The notes under the pieces are model-generated. The model was not told where the DNA came from. It made no database searches and saw nothing but the letters and a program-made list of their open reading frames with translations. A stretch of 64,000 nt of DNA. Origin: Pandoraea norimbergensis. Lineage in GTDB: Bacteria > Pseudomonadota > Gammaproteobacteria > Burkholderiales > Burkholderiaceae. Below, piece by piece: positions 1 through 12,675 of the stretch. A program made the position numbers and the translations under genes. The DNA lies in assembly GCF_001465545.3 (NCBI RefSeq), contig NZ_CP013480.3, forward strand, positions 4,774,001-4,838,000, in the 5' to 3' direction. The stretch's first letter is position 1, and every line of letters starts with the position of its first letter.

Positions 1-1
1 C

Positions 2-1114
2 ACGGGTGCGAAACTCGGCCGGACGGAACAGGATCTTTCGCCGCGCTGGGTCATTGGTTTGACGCTGGTTTGCGTGGCCGTCTGGGTGGTGACGTTCGGC
101 GTGTTCCTTGCGGACGCACCGTTGTCGGTGGGCGGCATTGCGACGCTGGTGGCTTGCAGCGTGGTGTTCGCCGTCGTCTTCGGCTTTTTGGTTGCTGCGG
201 CTTGCGGTTACATGGCGGGGCTGGTCGGGTCTTCGGCGAGTCCGATTTCCGGCATCGGTATCGTCGCGGTGGTGCTGGTCTCGTTGTTGATTCTCAGCGT
301 GAGTCAGGCGAGCGGCCTGCTTGATACGACGGCCGGCGGCAAGCTGGCGATTGCGCTGGCGCTATTCACGACGGCGGCTGTTATCGCGATTGCCACGATT
401 TCGAACGACAACTTGCAAGATCTGAAGACGGGTTGGCTCGTGGGTGCGACGCCGTGGCGTCAGCAGGTGGCACTGCTGGTGGGGTGTGTGGTTGGCGCGG
501 CGGTGATTCCGCCGGTGTTGAATCTGCTCTACAACGCGTATGGCTTTACGGATGCGTTGCCGCGCGCCGGGATGGATCCGTCGCAGGCCTTGTCGGCGCC
601 GCAGGCCATTCTGATGACGGCGATCGCCAAGGGCATCTTCACGCATCAACTCGACTGGTCGATGCTGGGCATTGGTGCGGTGGTGGGGCTAGTGATGATT
701 GCCATCGACGCGATGTTGGCAAAGCGCGGTGGCGTTGCGCGGTTGCCGGTGATTGCCGTGGGGATTGGTATTTACCTGCCGCCGACGATTGGTTCGGCAT
801 TGGTGATCGGTTCGGTATTGGGTTGGATTTCGCACCGGGTAATGAAGGCGCGTGCGAAAGCGCATGGCAAAGATTTCGGACCATACGCGGACGCCGCTGA
901 ACGACGTGGTGTATTGCTGGCATCCGGCCTGATTGTCGGCGAAAGCCTTGTGGGTGTAGCGATGGCAATGGTGGTTGGATTTACTGGCTCGGATGCACCG
1001 TTGGCGATCGTAGGCAGCGGGTTTGCCAGGACAGCCGATTGGATCGCATTCGCAGCATTTGCCGCCGTGTGCGTAGTGCTGGTTCGCCGCGTATTGGCTG
1101 CCGTACCGCGATAA
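2..1114 (+). CDS. OPT-family oligopeptide/metal-chelate transporter, C-terminal part (5' end outside window)
   Basis: The reading frame is open to the left edge of the window, so only the C-terminal ~370 residues are present; the TTG at 59 is merely an internal codon. The protein is very hydrophobic, with about eight predicted membrane segments separated by short loops. The stretch around residues 120-140 (SNDNLQDLKTGWLVGATPWRQQ) and the later GIYLPPTIGSALVIGSVLGW motif are typical of OPT-family transporters, which move oligopeptides or metal-chelating peptides across the inner membrane. The gene stands alone: it is followed by a gene-free region. The family is clear; the substrate cannot be told. 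Confidence 0.8.
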   Translation, partial: TGAKLGRTEQDLSPRWVIGLTLVCVAVWVVTFGVFLADAPLSVGGIATLVACSVVFAVVFGFLVAAACGYMAGLVGSSASPISGIGIVAVVLVSLLILSVSQASGLLDTTAGGKLAIALALFTTAAVIAIATISNDNLQDLKTGWLVGATPWRQQVALLVGCVVGAAVIPPVLNLLYNAYGFTDALPRAGMDPSQALSAPQAILMTAIAKGIFTHQLDWSMLGIGAVVGLVMIAIDAMLAKRGGVARLPVIAVGIGIYLPPTIGSALVIGSVLGWISHRVMKARAKAHGKDFGPYADAAERRGVLLASGLIVGESLVGVAMAMVVGFTGSDAPLAIVGSGFARTADWIAFAAFAAVCVVLVRRVLAAVPR

Positions 1115-1220
1115 AAAACGGTGGTTTGCGGTAGTTACTCACTGCGCTGTTTGTCGGCACCAGGTCGGGTGTCGAACGCTTCGATACCCGACCAACTCCA
1201 GTTAAGACGCAACGTCACCG

Positions 1221-1287
1221 GTAGTGCGTAGTGCGTAGTGCGTAGTGCGTAGTGCGTAGTGCGTAGTGCGTAGTGCGTAGTGCGTAG
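1221..1287. repeat. Tandem repeat of GTAGTGC, nine full copies plus a partial one
   Basis: Nine perfect head-to-tail copies of the heptamer GTAGTGC run from 1221 to 1283, followed by GTAG. There are no mismatches between copies, which suggests recent slippage or gene conversion. The array lies in non-coding DNA. A minus-strand frame crossing it would encode a monotonous YALRTTH heptad and is not considered a gene. Confidence 0.95.
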
Positions 1288-1785
1288 ATATTGTAGTTCT
1301 TGGATTCTGAACGTCTCTAACATTCTGAACATCAAGCTAGGCCACAAAAGTCCAATCTCGACTTCACTGTAGATGGCCTCGCGCCTCTCCCTCGCGTAAC
1401 AGCCCAACAACTCCCAACCTCTCCTCGATCTCGCTCTAATCACGCGAAATCAGGAATGAGCGCGCCCACACGTAAATCAACACAACGTCCGTTCATAGCG
1501 ATATCAAATAGCGATGTCGATACAGGTGTACTCGATGAACCTGAGTACAAGGCTCGGTTCGATCACCGTATGGACCGATACTCACGTTTTACGCGTCTTG
1601 TTTAAGGCTGAGCAGGAAGGGATGGGCAAGCCAGCGAGCCTGTATCAACCGTGTGGCCATGTTCGCCTCACGACGAAGATCCAACGGAAGATATCTGACC
1701 ACTCAGCGCATCGATTGCACTTCCAGTATCGAAAGGAAACGCGGATCGACCGGCGGTTTTCAATCCTCAATAGACCCGGCTTATC

Positions 1786-1900
1786 AATCATCTATTGATC
1801 CATGCCGGCGTTCAGTGAGGGTGGCCCGTGGGTCAACCATCGATCGATCCCAGCGTTCAGTGAGGTGACCTATGAATCAACCATCGATCGATCCCAGGGT
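1786..1900. repeat. Imperfect ~44-bp direct repeats containing ATCGATCGATCCCAG and CGTTCAGTGAGG
   Basis: CGTTCAGTGAGG occurs at 1809-1820 and 1854-1865, and TCAACCATCGATCGATCCCA starts at 1833 and again at 1877, giving a period of about 44-45 bp. A more diverged copy precedes them near 1786-1808, and a remnant (GCGTTCAGCAAGG) follows near 1940. These are degenerate tandem repeats in non-coding DNA of unknown role. Confidence 0.75.
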
Positions 1901-2150
1901 TCTGGGACGTGGCCTGTAGATCAGCTATTGATGTCGCTTTGCGTTCAGCAAGGTTAGCTGTCGACGCTCCGTTACCGGTTCCCACGCAGATGGCCGATGC
2001 GCACCGACGTGCTGTGGTTGGCGCCAAGAACTCGATGGACGTCACGGCACGTACCAGCTGCTCGATCTGAGCTCGACACCGTGTTTTACGGCAGGATTTG
2101 ACTGTCACCGCGCGATGCTGCGACGTTCCCGAATTCTGTCGACACAAAGC

Positions 2151-2183
2151 AAAAACCCCTTGCTACGCGTTGTAGCAAGGGGT
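2151..2183 (-). terminator. Rho-independent terminator of the rRNA operon
   Basis: On the minus strand a perfect 12-bp stem (arms 2172-2183 and 2155-2166, loop of 5) is followed by a T tract at 2155-2151. It lies ~12 bp downstream of the 5S gene, exactly where the rrn transcript should end. Confidence 0.95.
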
Positions 2184-2194
2184 CTTTAGGGGAG

Positions 2195-2308
2195 CCTGAC
2201 GATTACCTACTTTCACACGGGTATCCGCACTATCATCGGCGTGGAGTCGTTTCACGGTCCTGTTCGGGATGGGAAGGGGTGGTTCCAACTCGCTATGGTC
2301 ATCAGGCA
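2195..2308 (-). rRNA. rrf: 5S ribosomal RNA
   Basis: The minus strand reads TGCCTGATGACCATAGCGAG at its 5' end and closes with the complementary CGTCAGGC, the usual terminal helix of 5S rRNA. The conserved CCGAACAGGACCGTGAAACG region is present. It is the last gene of the operon, ~140 bp after 23S and just before the terminator. End positions are good to a few bases. Confidence 0.95.
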
Positions 2309-2449
2309 TAACTTGTATGTTCTGCTGCACTGCGTGCAACAAAACCAATTCAGAAGAAGCGTAGTACTACATGTAGTTGGGTTGTGAGCGTATCAGCCTC
2401 GTTATGGGCACACGCAACTCACACCAGCACAAAACACACTGGTTATAGG

Positions 2450-5325
<2,876 letters not shown>

Positions 5326-5484
5326 CTATAACGAGAATGTCTCGTTACAGGTTGAGTTTTAGCGTTGTGCCGTATTCCAAGTCATCTTTCGATCACTTAA
5401 ATACTAGTTGATACAATCACAACCCGTACAATTTCCACGCGCCATCTCTAACGCGTTTCCGTTGTACTACTACTTCTTCTAAAT

Positions 5485-5496
5485 TGTTAAAGAACA
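5485..5496 (-). promoter_or_regulatory. boxA antitermination site in the 16S-23S spacer
   Basis: The minus strand reads TGTTCTTTAACA, a near-consensus boxA recognised by the NusB/NusE antitermination complex. It sits in the spacer between tRNA-Ala and 23S, the usual second boxA position in rRNA operons. Confidence 0.8.
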
Positions 5497-5599
5497 AATA
5501 ACTGCATGACATTGCTGTCATTCAAAAACATTCACATTCGTTGGGATTTACCGCAGACGTAAAAGCTTTTGACTGACATCGATGTGTGATCTAAGGAAT

Positions 5600-5675
5600 T
5601 GGTGGAGGCAGACGGGATCGAACCGACGACCCCCTGCTTGCAAAGCAGGTGCTCTCCCAGCTGAGCTATGCCCCC
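5600..5675 (-). tRNA. tRNA-Ala (anticodon TGC)
   Basis: The 76-nt minus-strand sequence starts GGGGGCATAGCTCAGCTGGG, carries the anticodon TGC in the CTTTGCAAG loop region and ends with an encoded CCA. It forms a full cloverleaf and lies in the 16S-23S spacer beside tRNA-Ile, the common spacer pair. Confidence 0.97.
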
Positions 5676-5787
5676 AAAATCAGTCTGATGCGGCGTTACA
5701 AAAACCTTTGCATACCAATGTATGCGGCAGCTTTTTGTGCCTTGCCTCAGCCTAATTTCTTTCTACCAGGCGTCGGTGGAAAGAGAT

Positions 5788-5864
5788 TGGTGGGTCTGGA
5801 AGGACTTGAACCTTCGACCCCCGCCTTATCAAGACGGTGCTCTAACCACCTGAGCTACAGACCC
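5788..5864 (-). tRNA. tRNA-Ile (anticodon GAT)
   Basis: The 77-nt minus-strand sequence starts GGGTCTGTAGCTCAGGTGGT, has the anticodon GAT in CTTGATAAG and ends with an encoded CCA. It is the first tRNA of the rRNA spacer, ahead of tRNA-Ala. Confidence 0.97.
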
Positions 5865-5925
5865 GACTTAGATCTACGCAGTCAACAACCGATAAGCGTG
5901 AACACTCAACTTCCAGTGCATGCTC

Positions 5926-7458
<1,533 letters not shown>

Positions 7459-7639
7459 TTTAAACCTGTTACTGTTTTCGGTTTTTCGTGATAAATCACT
7501 TGAACCGGTCGCTCTCAAAGTATGCTGACAAGTTAATTACTTAACTTACCTATTACTATGTGAGCCTCAATAAATTTAAAGCTTATCTGCCGAAGCAGAC
7601 GCACTTTTCATCGAGTGCCCACACTTATCGGTTGTTCAA

Positions 7640-7651
7640 TTTTTAAAGATC
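7640..7651 (-). promoter_or_regulatory. boxA-like antitermination site in the rrn leader
   Basis: The minus strand reads GATCTTTAAAAA between the rrn promoters and 16S, a looser match to boxA than the spacer copy but at the expected leader position. Confidence 0.55.
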
Positions 7652-7736
7652 AATCGCTTCGAACTTCGCTTCGTCGCATCATTACCGCGCCGTCGCTTCG
7701 TTTTCTGCGTCGCTGCATCAGCAGCAGAGAAGTGAG

Positions 7737-7765
7737 ATTATGTCGCAGCTTCTCGTCGTCGTCAA
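7737..7765 (-). promoter_or_regulatory. rRNA operon promoter P2
   Basis: On the minus strand TTGACG (7765-7760) is separated by 17 bp from CATAAT (7742-7737). An A tract lies directly upstream (around 7770-7776) and could act as an UP element. This is the promoter nearer to 16S. Confidence 0.7.
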
Positions 7766-7901
7766 CAGTTTTTTTCGCTTCTTTTCGCTCGCCGCCGTAG
7801 CGACTCACAAGCTCTAAAACCACTAACCACCGGGCTTTCCAGCCCGTCGCTTCCTTCTGCTTCGCTGCTTTCGCTGCGTCGCTGTCGTTGCGAGAGACGA
7901 G

Positions 7902-7959
7902 ATATTAGTCAGGTTCGGCGACGCTGGCAAGGGGTTTGTGAAACTATTTTGAAAATAGT
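7902..7959 (-). promoter_or_regulatory. rRNA operon promoter P1 with upstream AT-rich palindrome
   Basis: On the minus strand TTGCCA (7930-7925) is followed at 17 bp by TAATAT (7907-7902). Thirteen base pairs further upstream lies ACTATTTTGAAAATAGT (7943-7959), two 8-bp arms around one central base. Its position fits an UP element or a Fis-type activator site; which of the two is not decidable from sequence. Confidence 0.7.
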
Positions 7960-8067
7960 CCGCTTCTGGCTGATTTCCCGTCCGTCTCGACCGGTCAATT
8001 CCCGGCCTCCCTATATATAGAGGTGTCAGTGCGCCCCGGCGTCCAAGCCTTTGGCACAATAGCGCGC

Positions 8068-9078
8068 ATGAACTCCGATCTTTCGCAGCAGGCCCCCAGC
8101 CACGCCCATCCGTTCGCGGCACTCCTCCCCGATACGGTGATTAGCGCCGTCGAGCATCTCGGTAGTTATAGCGACGGGCGTCTGCTCGCGCTCAATAGTT
8201 ATGAGAACCGCGTCTATCAGGTCGGCATGGAAGACGGGCCGCCTCTCATCGCGAAGTTCTACCGCCCTGCCCGCTGGACCGATGACGCCATTCTCGAGGA
8301 GCACGCTTTCACACAGGAACTGGCAGAACGCGAGATCCCGGTCGTGGCACCGCTCGTCATCGACGGCAAGACACTGCACCACTTCGACGGCTTTCGCTTT
8401 GCCGTATTCCCCCGGCGCGGCGGTCGAGCACCAGAACTTCAGGACCCGGACACGCTCAGCTGGCTTGGCCGCTTTCTGGGCCGCATTCACGCGGTCGGCG
8501 CAACGCAGCCGTTCCAGCATCGCCTGACGCTGGACATCGACACCTACGGTCGCGGCCCGGTCGATTATCTATGGACACACAACTTCATCCCCGCCGATCT
8601 GCGCGACGCATGGCGCGCCATCGTCGATCTCGCGCTGGACGGTGTTGCCCGCGCGTATGAGCGGGCGGGCGATGTGAAACTGCTGAGGGTCCACGGCGAC
8701 TGCCACGGTGGCAACGTATTGTGGACAGATGCCGGCCCCCACTTCGTAGACTTCGACGACACCTGTATGGCACCGGCGATGCAGGATCTGTGGATGCTGC
8801 TCTCCGGCACCCGCAGCGAGATGACGATGCAACTCGACGAAGTCCTGAGCGGGTACGAGGATTTCGCCGAGTTCAACGTGCGCGAGCTGCATCTGACGGA
8901 AGCCCTGCGCACACTGCGCCTGCTCCACTACAGCGCCTGGCTGGCACGTCGCTGGGATGACCCCGCGTTCCCGTTCGCATTTCCGTGGTTCAACACGCAA
9001 CGCTACTGGCAAGACCGTGTACTGGAACTGCGCGAGCAGGTCGCATTGATGGACGAGCCGCCTCTCGTTTGGCGCTAA
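8068..9078 (+). CDS. srkA: Stress-response serine/threonine protein kinase SrkA/RdoA (YihE family)
   Basis: A 336-residue protein close in size to E. coli SrkA (YihE). It has the aminoglycoside-phosphotransferase-like kinase fold: a nucleotide-binding N-lobe, then the catalytic loop HGDCHGGNVLW at about residues 209-219 and the metal-binding VDFDD at about 226-230. The family phosphorylates proteins and protects against stress-induced death in E. coli. I chose the ATG at 8068; an upstream GTG at 8023 is in frame but lies right at a TATATA element (8012-8017) that would serve as its -10 box. The gene is transcribed divergently from the rRNA operon. Confidence 0.88.
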   Translation: MNSDLSQQAPSHAHPFAALLPDTVISAVEHLGSYSDGRLLALNSYENRVYQVGMEDGPPLIAKFYRPARWTDDAILEEHAFTQELAEREIPVVAPLVIDGKTLHHFDGFRFAVFPRRGGRAPELQDPDTLSWLGRFLGRIHAVGATQPFQHRLTLDIDTYGRGPVDYLWTHNFIPADLRDAWRAIVDLALDGVARAYERAGDVKLLRVHGDCHGGNVLWTDAGPHFVDFDDTCMAPAMQDLWMLLSGTRSEMTMQLDEVLSGYEDFAEFNVRELHLTEALRTLRLLHYSAWLARRWDDPAFPFAFPWFNTQRYWQDRVLELREQVALMDEPPLVWR

Positions 9079-9171
9079 ACGCCTCGCCGCACCACAACAC
9101 GGCAAGCCACAACCGTCTCGCCCATCCGCTCAGGCCAGCAATCGCCAGCCGCTAAGCGCTAACCGCTCGGC

Positions 9172-9630
9172 TCACCACCATCGCCACATGGCGAAGGCGA
9201 GCGCGGCGGCGACGCACCACTCCGCTGACGACCCCGTCGTCACATATAGCGGCGAGCGAAATCGTGTGCGCAATGGCCAACAAAGCGGCACACCCGAGGG
9301 CGTCAGCCAATCGGCGAGCAGATGGGACAGATACCCGGCACAAAGCGCCAATGCCCAAGGTGGCACATGGCCCCAGCCGTAAACGCACGCCGCCACGAAC
9401 AACATCAGCGGTAGCAACGAATGCGTCATGCCGCGATGTCCGAACACACTGGAGATCGCAAAGGACACGGGGGCAAGCCGTCGTCCCAACATACTTTTGG
9501 GATGATCGATATCGGGCAGCAGCGCGCCGACGAGCGTCAACGGCCACGCATGAACGCTGGCCGCCCAGCCGGTACGGTGCATCAGCCACGTCGCGCCGAT
9601 ACCGAAAATAAGATGACTTCTGGCTTGCAT
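9172..9630 (-). CDS. YdjM-family membrane-bound metal-dependent hydrolase
   Basis: The protein begins MQARSHLIFGIGATW and carries ALLPDIDHPKS (about residues 38-48) and FGHRGMTHSLL (about 65-75), the histidine/aspartate motifs of the YdjM family (PF04307). The last third has GYLSHLLADWLTPSGVPLCWP, another family hallmark. Several membrane helices lie between the motifs, so it is an inner-membrane protein; the biochemical substrate of the family is not settled. In-frame starts exist upstream (9675), but the ATG at 9630 begins exactly at the conserved N-terminus. It is convergent with srkA. Confidence 0.8.
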   Translation of the reverse strand: MQARSHLIFGIGATWLMHRTGWAASVHAWPLTLVGALLPDIDHPKSMLGRRLAPVSFAISSVFGHRGMTHSLLPLMLFVAACVYGWGHVPPWALALCAGYLSHLLADWLTPSGVPLCWPLRTRFRSPLYVTTGSSAEWCVAAALAFAMWRWW

Positions 9631-10032
9631 GAGGAAGAAGAGAGTGGGAGAGCCATGACACAACATCCTCGACACTCGCCATCAGCAAAAAGACAAGGTA
9701 TCGCGACGCCCTGCTCGCACACGAGATGTGCCACAACGTGAAGGGCGGCGGAGTCTATCACCGACGCGGGCGGCTTCCTACGACGTTTCGACCATTACGC
9801 AAGTTCCGCGAACACATTGCCATGACATCGTCGTGACTCGCACGGCGCCAGCCCACGCGGAGTGCCCCATGTCATTCAATCGCGGTTGACGCTGCCCAGC
9901 GCCGCCACGTACGATCCGCCCGACTGTTTCGTTTTCCGATAAGCCGTCCCCAACACCACGTTTGGCCCACACCACACGTGGCGGCGCAAAAAATCCAACG
10001 TCTGGCCAACGAATTGCCAGCCGGAGTTTTCA
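9631..10032. other. Intergenic region upstream of the porin-like gene
   Basis: About 400 bp with no convincing gene; short minus-strand frames here lack domains and start signals. The only notable element is a promoter-like pair for the gene that follows: TTGACG at 9886-9891 and TACGAT at 9910-9915 with an 18-bp spacer. Confidence 0.4.
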
Positions 10033-10761
10033 ATGAAGAAGCTTCTGATCCTCGCCGCAGCCCTCGCCCCGCTTGGCGCAAACGCGATGAACCCGCTCGT
10101 GACGGATGACACCGGCACCCAAGACACCGGTAACTGGCAGCTGGAACTCAGCAGTGAATGGACGACGCTTGCCAGTGCACGCCAGCAGCAATGGAATTCG
10201 ACGCTGACCTACGGTGTGTTACCGAATCTGGATATCGCGATTCAGGCGCCGTATCAACGCAATCGTCCCGATGGCGCCGGGTGGACCAACGGATTTGCCG
10301 ATCCGCAATTGCAAGCCAAGTGGCGTTTTCTGGAAGGAGACCACTGGAGTCTCGGCCTGAAGCCGTTCGTAACGCTGCCCACGGCAAGTCATGATCGCGG
10401 CCTGGGTAACGGCCGGGCAACCACCGGCGCCAATCTGCTGATGCAATACGATCTCGACCGCTGGACGTTTCTCGCCAACGCGGGCTACACCTGGAACGAC
10501 AACCGGGACGGGAATCGGAAAAACCTGTGGAATGCCTCGGCAGCAGTGCTGTTCAGTGTGACCGACAAGTTCCGAGTGGCATTGGACGTCGGCTATCAAA
10601 CGAACACCGACCCGACGTCGACTACGCGCCCCGCCTACGCACTGGTCGGCGCGATCTACAGCCCGACGAAAGATCTCGATCTCGATGTGGGGTACAAACG
10701 CGGCTTGAATCCGGCATCGTTGGACCACTCCGTGCAGGCAGGGGTCACGATTCGCTGGTGA
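10033..10761 (+). CDS. Outer-membrane beta-barrel protein of the MetA/phenol-degradation transporter type (PF13557-like)
   Basis: A 242-residue protein with a clear signal peptide (MKKLLILAAALAPLGANA, cleavage near residue 18). The rest is made of alternating amphipathic strands such as WQLELSSEWTTL and DLDLDVGYKRGL and ends with the aromatic residue W after TIR, as in outer-membrane beta-barrels. The arrangement fits the family often named transporter or MetA-pathway of phenol degradation. A ribosome binding site GGAG lies ahead of the ATG. No operon partner is present, so the transported compound is unknown. Confidence 0.7.
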   Translation: MKKLLILAAALAPLGANAMNPLVTDDTGTQDTGNWQLELSSEWTTLASARQQQWNSTLTYGVLPNLDIAIQAPYQRNRPDGAGWTNGFADPQLQAKWRFLEGDHWSLGLKPFVTLPTASHDRGLGNGRATTGANLLMQYDLDRWTFLANAGYTWNDNRDGNRKNLWNASAAVLFSVTDKFRVALDVGYQTNTDPTSTTRPAYALVGAIYSPTKDLDLDVGYKRGLNPASLDHSVQAGVTIRW

Positions 10762-10911
10762 TTGGACGCCTCACGCTCAGCCACGGTCAGCGCCCTGACC
10801 CGTGCCTTTACGCCTCCTGTATACCGACTGAACAAGATGCGTGAGAGGCGGGAGAAATGCACGTGTCGCGCATGATATTGCGGGTGTCCTTAAAATAAAT
10901 GTCATAAACGT

Positions 10912-10941
10912 TTGACACGATGCGCATTATTCCCGTATTAT
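10912..10941 (+). promoter_or_regulatory. Promoter of the initiator tRNA gene
   Basis: TTGACA at 10912-10917, 18-bp spacer, TATTAT at 10936-10941. The tRNA starts 13 bp downstream. Confidence 0.75.
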
Positions 10942-10954
10942 TCTATCTCTCAGA

Positions 10955-11031
10955 CGCGGGGTGGAGCAGTCTGGCAGCTCGTCGGGCTCATAACCCGAAG
11001 GTCACAGGTTCAAATCCTGTCCCCGCAACCA
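10955..11031 (+). tRNA. Initiator tRNA-fMet (anticodon CAT)
   Basis: The 77-nt sequence starts CGCGGGGTGGAGCAGTCTGG and has the anticodon CAT within GGGCTCATAACCC, i.e. three G-C pairs closing the anticodon stem. The first base pair of the acceptor is a C-A mismatch. Both are marks of the initiator tRNA rather than the elongator. CCA is encoded. Confidence 0.95.
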
Positions 11032-11040
11032 AATACGAAA

Positions 11041-11074
11041 AGCCCGTTGATCGCAAGATCAACGGGCTTTTGTT
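11041..11074 (+). terminator. Rho-independent terminator after tRNA-fMet
   Basis: Perfect 12-bp stem AGCCCGTTGATC / GATCAACGGGCT with a GCAA tetraloop, followed by TTTGTT. It lies 9 bp after the tRNA. Confidence 0.93.
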
Positions 11075-11112
11075 ATTCCACGATCGAAATGCGTTAGCGG
11101 GAACGCTAAACC

Positions 11113-11508
11113 TCATTCGTCAGCCTTACGCTGACCGATCACCTGCCCCACAACGAATCGATGTCCGTCGGGCGTCGCGATGGTGAATTCCCTCATCCCA
11201 TAGGGGCGATCTGTGGGGGGCATCAGAAGAATCGCCTCTTTCAGCGCGAACTCTTTGTACAGCGCATCGACGTCGTCGACTTCCATATAGCCGAAGTAGC
11301 TATGATCGCCAATCTGCGACGGCGGCTGGGCATTCGGGCAGCCGCCCAGCATAATGCGAACCGCACCTCGGGAAACGAGCCGCCAATCGGAAGCCTCTGC
11401 CCACTCCACCTGAAACCCAAGAACTTCGCTGAAGTATGCCGCGCTGCGTTCAATGCTCGGCACGGCAAGAACGAACGCGAACGGACGTAACACATTGGTA
11501 TCGGACAT
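11113..11508 (-). CDS. VOC-superfamily (glyoxalase/bleomycin-resistance-like) protein
   Basis: A 131-residue protein of the size of a single VOC module. It shows the two beta-alpha-beta-beta-beta halves: PFAFVLAVPSIERSAAYFSEVLGFQVEW at the N-terminus and YFGYMEVDDVDALYKEF in the middle, ending REFTIATPDGHRFVVGQ, the usual last strand. The family includes metal-dependent lyases, dioxygenases and drug-binding proteins; the function cannot be told here. The ATG at 11508 was chosen because AGGAGG lies 9 bp upstream (11518-11523). It stands beside an acetyltransferase on the same strand, 103 bp apart. Confidence 0.8.
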   Translation of the reverse strand: MSDTNVLRPFAFVLAVPSIERSAAYFSEVLGFQVEWAEASDWRLVSRGAVRIMLGGCPNAQPPSQIGDHSYFGYMEVDDVDALYKEFALKEAILLMPPTDRPYGMREFTIATPDGHRFVVGQVIGQRKADE

Positions 11509-11611
11509 AAACACGCACCTCCTTCCAGACACCCCGCACTGACAATCTTCACGAATCGGCAGGTATGGCTCGTCGCCCGCAAATCCGCAACGCTACGGTC
11601 GAATCAGCGAT

Positions 11612-12151
11612 TTACTCGTCTGTCGCCAACCGCGAATAGATGACAAAGTCGCCCGGCGTGCCACGAACCATTCGATAGGCACGCAACACCCCCTCCGTCT
11701 GATAGCCGCACGCGTTAAGCACGGCGGCCGATCTCACATTGGTTTCGAGAACCACGGCCTGAATACGAACCCAATTATTCACCTCGAATCCCCACTGTGT
11801 CACCGCGGAACAAATTGCACGCGCAATACCGCGTCCCCAATGAGACGGTGCAAGGTCATAGGCGATTTCTGCTGTCCTGTTTCGCTCGGAAATCGTGTGA
11901 AATCCGATCGTGCCGATCAGCTCATTCGAGGCATTGTCGACGACCGCCATACGACGAATGGATTCGCGGGAAGTCGATTCCAACGAATCAAACATCGGCA
12001 TCAGGTCTTGGGAGGATTGCAGATTCCAACTGGTGTGTTCGACAACGCTGGGTAGCTGCAAATAGGAATACCAGGCGCCCAGATCGGCACGCTCAAGTTG
12101 CCGGAGAGAAATGCCGGCGACATTCAACGGTGGAGGATGATCGATTCGCAT
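11612..12151 (-). CDS. GNAT-family N-acetyltransferase (RimJ/RimL-like)
   Basis: A 179-residue protein with the RimJ/RimL type GNAT fold. The start ISLRQLERADLGAWYSYL and the central LIGTIGFHTISERNRTAEIAYDLAPSHWGRGIARAI contain the acetyl-CoA binding motif (HWGRGIA, about residues 103-109). NVRSAAVLNACGYQTEGVLR near the C-terminus is the conserved motif B region. It transfers an acetyl group to an unknown amine substrate, either a protein N-terminus or a small molecule. It probably shares a transcript with the VOC gene downstream. Confidence 0.82.
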   Translation of the reverse strand: MRIDHPPPLNVAGISLRQLERADLGAWYSYLQLPSVVEHTSWNLQSSQDLMPMFDSLESTSRESIRRMAVVDNASNELIGTIGFHTISERNRTAEIAYDLAPSHWGRGIARAICSAVTQWGFEVNNWVRIQAVVLETNVRSAAVLNACGYQTEGVLRAYRMVRGTPGDFVIYSRLATDE

Positions 12152-12245
12152 GATCGGATGATCTGAGAAGAAAACCGTCGTCCGATACTACTGCGATTCT
12201 CCGCGTTGATCCTGCGTCACGCGATCGATAGCGAATAGCGATTCG

Positions 12246-12584
12246 TCATGCACGTTCGACATCTGCCTCACGATAGCCTTGGCGAACGAGTTGAGTGCGT
12301 ATCCACGTGCCCCCATGACGTGCCGCGTAGACATTCTTCGCCGCGAACAGGATCAATCCGGCCACCACCAACGCTGGTTGTCCGGCATAGACGAAGATGG
12401 CCGCCGCTGCATCGGCCGCGGCCATGCGTCCACCTTGCACCATCAGCCCTTCGGTATATGCCCACAAGGTCCCGAATAGCAGCGCACCGTTATTGAAACC
12501 ACATTTAACCTGTCGCGCCGGCAGCGTGGGATGGATCATTAACGATGAACGCATAGTGTCTGATGGATTGGGATGAACGTACAT
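12246..12584 (-). CDS. Small membrane protein of unknown function
   Basis: Up to 112 residues, with a hydrophobic centre of two probable membrane helices (GALLFGTLWAYTEGLMVQ and AIFVYAGQPALVVAGLILFAA) and a basic C-terminal tail. The order of a GFNNGALLFGTLWA stretch followed by a second helix and a charged tail is reminiscent of DUF2628-type membrane proteins, but the match is weak. The start is uncertain: the ATG at 12584, 12554 and 12539 are all possible and none has a strong ribosome binding site. Codon usage agrees with a real gene. Confidence 0.5.
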   Translation of the reverse strand: MYVHPNPSDTMRSSLMIHPTLPARQVKCGFNNGALLFGTLWAYTEGLMVQGGRMAAADAAAAIFVYAGQPALVVAGLILFAAKNVYAARHGGTWIRTQLVRQGYREADVERA

Positions 12585-12675
12585 GGCATAACGTCCCGGG
12601 CGCCAGCATCTTTAGCCAACGCTGGCGTTATACTCTCGCGCTCTAAATGCTTCCGTCTGCCCCAAGGATTCCGCT

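Larger units (their letters stand above)
1115..2150. other. Gene-free, lower-GC intergenic region with repeats
   Basis: About 1 kb between the transporter and the rRNA operon. Its base composition is visibly less GC-rich than the flanking genes. Short frames exist on both strands, but none has a recognisable domain, a good ribosome binding site or the codon usage of the neighbours. It holds a 7-bp tandem repeat and a set of ~44-bp imperfect direct repeats, listed separately. I see no convincing gene. Confidence 0.6.

Noticed and set aside
1135..1443. 102-residue minus-strand frame over the 7-bp repeat, encoding repeated YALRTTH
   Set aside because: The heptad is a by-product of a 7-bp tandem repeat read in three frames; no start signal, no domain.
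11097..11112. tRNA-fMet as an integration site
   Set aside because: The tRNA is intact with its own promoter and terminator and is followed by ordinary genes; no integrase or partial tRNA copy is present.
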